64,000 nucleotides of DNA from Spinacia oleracea (lineage: Eukaryota > Streptophyta > Magnoliopsida > Caryophyllales > Amaranthaceae), in the NCBI RefSeq assembly GCF_020520425.1, contig NC_079491.1, positions 4,513,143 through 4,577,142 on the forward strand. Direction: 5' to 3'. The notes beneath the pieces are model-generated. The model did not search any database. It saw nothing but the letters and a program-made list of their open reading frames with translations, and was not told the origin of the DNA. A program made the translations under genes and the position numbers. Numbering within the stretch: position 1 is the stretch's first letter; the number at the start of each line of letters is the position of its first letter. Shown here piece by piece: positions 58,614-64,000 of the stretch.

Positions 58614-59528
58614 CCCTAGATCTCAACAAATAATAAATAATAAAAAAAAACATGAAAAAGAGAAAGAGAGAGAACAAAATTCATCTTAGAGTAATCTCTA
58701 GATGCCTTCCATTAGAGCTTGAATCAAGCATCCTCGTAAGATTACCAATCAAAGACCTGATTCGTTGTCAATGTGTTTGTAAGCGTTGGCGTGATGACAT
58801 CATCAAAAACCCGTATTTCATCACTTTCCACACTCGGCATCTTCTCGAAAGTAACAAGATAAATCACAGTGGCTCTATCCTCCTTTTTAATCCAGACTCA
58901 TCTCGATTGTGCTTATTAGATTACCATTCAAAGGAAGATGTTAAGAAGGTAACTACCTTTCGTAACTTTCCGAATTTTAATGATTATGAACTCATTGGTT
59001 CTTGTAATGGCTTGCTTTGTTTCCGAGAAAATTTATATAGGTTTACGCTTTACAACCCGGTAACCGGTGCCTCTAACGTTGTAACGCCTTTGGTACCAAA
59101 ACCAGATTATGCGGGTCAAGCGGGTCAAATTGACATGATCGGGTTCGGTTATGATAGTACCACCGATGACTATAAAATTTTATGCTCCTACAGTGTAAAG
59201 TTTCATAACTTTTATATTCATGGAAAAATATCGAATCTGATCATAATAACTTGGTGAAAGATAGAAATAGAAATAGAAATCAACGTATGGTTTTCTGTAA
59301 TAATGCGTTGCATTGGTTAACTAATTATTACGAGTCTAATTTTACCTCGTCGTTAAAAATAGCAAGTTTTGACCTTGGAACGGAAGAATTTAACGAGGTG
59401 CACATGCTACACCCTAAAAAATGGAATAGTTATGTTGGTAATTATTCAAAGTCATTGATTGTATTAAGGGGTTGTTTGCATTTCATAAACTATGATCGAA
59501 CAAAGGGTAATGATATTTTGAATTGGAA

Positions 59529-59905
59529 ACCAACATAGAGTTGGTTCAAGTGGTAAGCAGCTTGATGTCGCTTAAGGGAGGTCTCGGATTCGAGCCTCGC
59601 CGTATGCAGAAACTCTTGTTGGGAGACTCACCCACCACAAGCAAGGTGTGCGAGCCGGGTCAAATCCGGATGTAGTCGGAGCTAAGCTCCGGTGAACCGA
59701 ATGTGCTATGCAGTGGCGGATCCAGAAATTGTACTAAGTGGGGTCACTAATACAAAATTACTGAAAAATTAACTAAATTAGATACTTTTTAATACAAATT
59801 AGTTTAAAATTAACTAAAATTATGTAATTTTTTTGGGCCAAGTGGGGTCAAGTGACCCCACTCCCTACACACTAGATCCGCCAGTGGTGCTATGCGTAAA
59901 AAAAA
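59529..59905 (+). mobile_element. tRNA-derived SINE inside F-box copy D
   Basis: Flanked by an exact 17-bp duplication GATATTTTGAATTGGAA (59512-59528 and 59906-59922). It has box A GTTGGTTCAAGTGGTAAGC, box B GGATTCGAGCC, a unique body (GGGAGACTCACCCACCAC) and an A-run at the 3' end. A hAT MITE is inserted near the 3' end; without it the SINE is about 200 bp. Confidence 0.92.
59711..59886. mobile_element. hAT MITE inside the SINE
   Basis: Ends CAGTGGCGGATCCAG / CTAGATCCGCCAGTG, flanked by the exact 8-bp duplication GTGCTATG (59703-59710 and 59887-59894). 176 bp, non-coding. Confidence 0.92.
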
Positions 59906-60273
59906 GATATTTTGAATTGGAAGGTGTGGGTTATGAAGGAATATGGTGTGAAACAAACATGGTCTAAATTGGTTGACAACTTGACATCCGTCTTAATATA
60001 TTAAGACAAGTCGTCAATAGTCGACAACAACGACTAGGAAATGAATTCAGTATCATCAAATTATCTTTATGGAATTTTCTCTATGGTTATTCCGAGGATG
60101 GACGAGAAATCTTAATGGGTGTACAAGGAAAGGGTTTCGTTCGATAGGAGGTTTAAAGTGGGGTTTTAAAGTGGCTCAAAATGTGCAATTTGCCGGATGA
60201 TTGTACGACGTCTAATTATGTAGCGATACCATAGGTTGGTTCCTTTGTTTCCCCTTCAAGATCATCTACTTAA

Positions 60274-60895
60274 TTATATTCTACTGAATCATGTTTAGCT
60301 AGAATTGAGATTTTGACATTATGTATCAACTCATTTTCATAATTGAGTCTTGTTTTATATTTTAAAAAGAATGATTTGTGTTTGGTTGCGTTGTTGCAAT
60401 TTTGTAATGCATTTCATAATTTAATTTCTTCAACGAGTTTGTAAGACAATCTCCAAATAATCATACTCCCTCCGTTCCGATATTTTTCTAAAACTATTGT
60501 GGGATGGATGGGGTATCTCAAATAGAGATGTCCTTACAATAGCAAAGTCGCATATATTTGACAGCCGTATACGTTCAAATATAATTCTATTGAATTATTT
60601 TATTTTACTAGATTATGGACTTGTGATTACGGTTTTCCAAACAAATCATCTTAGAAGAATAAATTAAAGAGAAGGTATAAAGGATACTTCACATTTTTCA
60701 TCTTTTAAAATAAATCAAGATAAGGTATAATTGGTAGTTCACAGTTTGATGCCCCCTCAGGTATTCCTTTAAATAAATAGAGATAGATAATACTTCCTTC
60801 ATTTATTTATTTTTTATTCCAATGAGCCACAAGGCAATATAAATTACAAATGGGGGTGGGGGGATTCAAACCTGAGACCTATTGTAAAGACATTA
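60274..60895. other. F-box copy D 3' flank with partial SINE
   Basis: 60290-60440 matches the 3' flank of copy C (AATCATGTTTAG...GAATTGAGATTTTGACATTAT). About 60805-60895 is a partial SINE on minus (AATGTCTTTACAATAGGTCT then box B AGGTTTGAATCCCC), apparently cut by the element that follows. Confidence 0.5.
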
Positions 60896-62687
60896 CGGAT
60901 ATTTCATGAAATACCCCCGAGTTTTGAAGTAATTCACCAAATGCCCATCAAGTTCCAATAATTCACCAAATACCCCTGACAATTGACTTAATGTCCCAAA
61001 TACCCTTACTTTTAATGGTCCGTGAGTCCGCCGTTAGCCTAGTTTCATAATTCACCAAATACCCCTATTATTAAACTTATTTCACCAAATGCCCCAAACT
61101 TAAAAATAGTTATTCTGATGTTCCAACGACTAGTTTTTTCGTTTGAAAAGTAGCTGTTGATCTTGCTTGGCTATAAAAACCCACTTTCTGAATGTTTCTT
61201 GTAATTTAGATATTGTTTTTCTTTGCTTTGCTAATTGCATTAGATTTGTGTCATGAGTTTTGTTTCCAAATCATCATCCACACACAATGAGTCCACATAT
61301 ATTAGAGTACCTAACCAATTTTGCTATTGTGATAGGAAATTTGTCATCTGAAGCTCTGATACAACACTCAATCCACAAAGGTTGTACTACAAGTGTGATC
61401 CTTGCAACAATCAGATATGGTGCAAGGGAGTAGTTGAGCAAGAAAACAGGGGGCATCAGCATGAAGGACAATACAGGGGAAGCTTAGACGAAGGAGAAAG
61501 TACTGAAAATAGGGGAAATAGTAAGATGCAATAGGACTTGAAGCAAATGAAGAAAAGGCTGATACTGTAATGTCAATACAAGGCATCTTACTTTGATTTT
61601 GAAATGAAGAAAAACTAATCCTATTTATGTCATGGTTTGGGATGGACAGACAGAACTTAGGACTCAAGAGAGCAAGCAAGTACTTTTAGCAAAGAAAAGA
61701 TAAGACTTCAGAGAACTCTTAGCAAAGCAATTGGGAGGCAAACAACATGTGAAAGAAGTCCGAGGGCAGGGTCTTATTATTGGTATATAGTTGGATGTAC
61801 AAGTTGGCCCGCTAGTTGATGCTTGTCGAAATTCAGGAATGTTAAATTGTTAATATTAACTGTTGGAAAAGGAAAATAATGAGATTGGTTCCTCCACTGA
61901 CCATATTAGAACAGGAGCTCGAAACAGGTTCTGAGATTCTCCTCGAGTGTTTCCCGTCCCTAGGTTGAAGCAGTGGAGTTGAATTTGTGTACGATGAGTC
62001 GATGCTTGTCAAATTTCCTTGTGACATTAATAGATCCAAAGCTCATAATTGGCATCGTAGCTGTAAATCAGGAATAAGTTTCCTACTAGCTTCTCTTTGG
62101 ATTATGCCTTGAGTTTAATGTACAAATTGTCATTTCAAGATATCCCACTCGTTAATCAGAACATTGATTTTCTTTGTTGCTTGGATTCATTTCATAAGTA
62201 TCTTTTCTTCCTTATTATAAGGCTTAGTTTGTTATTTTGATACCTATAAATTGTGTAGCATTGTATTGAGTGGAACACACAATCAACATTATTATTTTCT
62301 CTTCGTAGTTCGTACTACAACGTTTGTTCAAAATTAGCCTTTAGATATTATCACGACTTTAGTGGATCAAGAAGGCATAAGCAAACAATAAGCAACGACT
62401 AATTTTCAAACGAAAAAACTAGACGTTGGAACATCAGAATAACTATTTTTAAGGTTGGGGCATTTGGTGAAATAAGTTTAATAATAGGGGTATTTGGTGA
62501 AATAAATTTTTAAAAAAGGGGCATTTGGTGAATTATGAAACTAGGCTAACGGCGGACTAACGGACCGTTATCAGTAAGGGTATTTGGGGCATTAAGTCAA
62601 TTGTCAGGGGTATTTGGTGAATTATTGGAACTTGATGGGCATTTGGTGAATTACTTCAAAACTCGGGGGTATTTCATGAAATATCCG
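60896..62687 (+). mobile_element. MULE-type element with long inverted repeats (copy 2)
   Basis: Arms of about 300-370 bp (60896-61265 and about 62385-62687) start CGGATATTTCATGAAATACC and are nearly identical to copy 1 at 38654. The interior is longer (1.1 kb). It holds, on plus, CYCDRKFVI, then SSDTTLNPQRLYYKCDPCN and WCKGVVEQENRG, again a GRF-zinc-finger-like piece, preceded by a 5' stretch also present in copy 1 (GTCATGAGTTTTGTTTCCAA). The stop between CYCDRKFVI and SSDTT shows decay. A clean 9-bp duplication is not seen. The remainder, 61500-62370, is not recognised. Confidence 0.75.
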
Positions 62688-62869
62688 TTATAGGTTTCAT
62701 TTTTCTATAATTGCACCATCTTAGGTTTTGATACTATTCACATATTCTTATATAGTTATTTTTTGTGATTGATACGTAAAGAAAAATATTTTCATGTGGA
62801 ATCTTGTTAGATTCATCTCGGTATATACTTTCAAATTAACAAATTTTTATAATTTTTTCAATTGTTTTT

Positions 62870-62946
62870 GTTAGGGTTCGAACATGGGACCATTAAGAAA
62901 TATAGTAGAAAGCTTACCATCTTAGCTAAGTATTAGTTATGTCTTT
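62870..62946 (-). mobile_element. SINE-like fragment
   Basis: On minus: box A CTTAGCTAAGATGGTAAGC and box B TGTTCGAACCC about 35 nt apart. It is too short for a tRNA and lacks stems. Confidence 0.4.
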
Positions 62947-64000
62947 TAACTCTACTTAAATATATTTAAGTTGGATAGAATTAGTGTGTATTTATACTAT
63001 TTTTTCACACGTGTTATGTTATTTGCTATTTTTCACAAAATAGTGATTGCAAGAAAATGTAATTTTGTTATCATTATTGAAAATGATTTCGAATAATTAC
63101 CATATCTTTTATTGTCCATTTTTCACATATATGGATCATAACATATATACAATAATAACAACCCAAAAAAATTTAAGAACATTATTACTAAAAAAGATAC
63201 TACGTATAGTGACAGATCTTGGATACTGTTATGAGGGGGCAGTAGAAAAATTAAACAGTATAGTATAACTGAAAACACACTACAAAAAATTTTGTGGCGG
63301 GCCCACCCGCGCCATATAGAACATCCGCCATTGACTACGCACGACACACCAAATCCAAATAAAATAAACGATTTTCGGATAGTTATTAAAAAAAAAAAAG
63401 TCAAACTCGCATACCAACGTTTGTAAATAGTGCGTAGAAAAATGCTTCATATAACATTCAACGTGTAGTCCGGGGCATCGCCCAAACGCTAGTTAATGGT
63501 TAAAATAGTGCATTGGCAAGCGTGAAATCTAAGATGGTGCAATTAAAAAAAATGGAGGAAGTATAATTCCGTACAAAGGAGCTTTTGGGCATGAGAAGCA
63601 ACTCTTTTAGAGTTAAATAAACAGGACAAAAGGCAATTACTATGTCAAATATTCTTGACATACTTCCAAAGTAAAGCATATATATTTGTCTAACAAAATA
63701 ACAATTTCCAAATCAAAAGTAGTCCGTACTCCGTATGTGGAACTCGACAAAGCATTTGTTAACCATTTCTCTTTATCTAATTATTCTTATATGTTATCCT
63801 ACATTTCCATATCATAATCACAGCTTCAACCAAATTGTCATGCATAACACTATCAAAATGCTCATCTCTGCATTATGAACATCCAGTTTTGTGGTTGATG
63901 AGGTTAGAGACCTGAAAAAAGTGTAACAAAAAACAAACACTCCATATCAGTATTTTTCGAAATTTTACTCGTCCCCTAATATTGCTTAATAAAATTTTAC
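62947..64000. other. Intergenic right edge with transposon ends
   Basis: 63278 begins CACTACAAAAAATTTTGTGG then GCGGGCCCACCCGCGCC, a CACTA-like terminus without a partner. 63473-63493 has a hairpin GGGGCATCGCCC followed by AAACG and CTAG then T, a Helitron-type 3' end. No gene was recognised to 64000. Confidence 0.35.

Larger units (their letters stand above)
58652..60273 (+). pseudogene. F-box/FBA gene broken by a SINE (copy D)
   Basis: The frame from 58652 (MKKRKRENKIHL) gives an intact F-box (LPLELESSILVRLPIKDLI, CQCVCKRWRDDIIKNPYFI) and FTLYNPVTGASNVVTPL, IGFGYDSTTDDYKILC. Then a deletion and frame change near 59220 removes the SLKSNSWKYIQPP block of copy B. The next frame (59251-59538) has CNNALHWLTNY and KSLIVLRGCLHFINY. 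A SINE follows, then a degraded C-terminus down to SPSRSST. It is the same gene family as copy B and clearly non-functional. Confidence 0.85.

Noticed and set aside
59544-59610. Possible tRNA gene
   Set aside because: Box A and box B are present but no acceptor stem. The A-tail and 17-bp target duplication show a SINE.

Overview
This is a plant nuclear window, AT-rich and dense in transposons. The genes have many introns with GT..AG sites, and carry chloroplast-targeting leaders, meiosis genes and autophagy genes. The frequent 'tacggagta'-type repeats and the kinds of MITE, SINE and Helitron present suggest Caryophyllales/Amaranthaceae (spinach- or beet-like). That placement is an inference, not something read directly.

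Five host genes can be reconstructed with closed exon phases. (1) An alpha/beta-hydrolase-fold chloroplast protein, minus strand, 13 exons (6243-10136). (2) Divergent from it, an S4-FtsJ/TlyA ('hemolysin A'-like) rRNA 2'-O-methyltransferase homologue, plus strand, 9 exons (11358-16168). (3) Convergent with that, ATG10, the E2-like enzyme of ATG12-ATG5 conjugation, minus strand, 6 exons (17675-23048). (4) A rhodanese-like STR4A protein, minus strand, 3 exons (25919-28306). (5) The meiotic crossover TPR protein ZIP4/SPO22, minus strand, 6 exons (33390-38037). They do not form one pathway. At the left edge a CDK-like kinase remnant (2690-3378) is broken.

The right third (about 41.9-60.3 kb) is a decaying tandem family. 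Two copies of a gene of unknown function (weakly type-I-MADS-like C-terminus) and four copies or fragments of an F-box/FBA gene are separated by segmental duplications. Paralogues with and without an insertion give 'empty sites' that help define several transposons.

Mobile DNA fills most of the rest. There are non-autonomous Helitrons, one of 3.2 kb carrying an aspartic-protease exon, and one lying against an ATG10 splice donor. There are two MULE-type elements with long inverted repeats that carry a GRF-zinc-finger-like fragment, several hAT, Stowaway and PIF-like MITEs with visible target-site duplications, a 5'-truncated LINE in ATG10 intron 1, several tRNA-derived SINEs, a poly(A) retroposon, and one solo copia-type LTR that splits a ~180-bp tandem array. 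No new defence or metabolic system was found. The most interesting material is how transposons have captured, cut and re-spliced host sequence.
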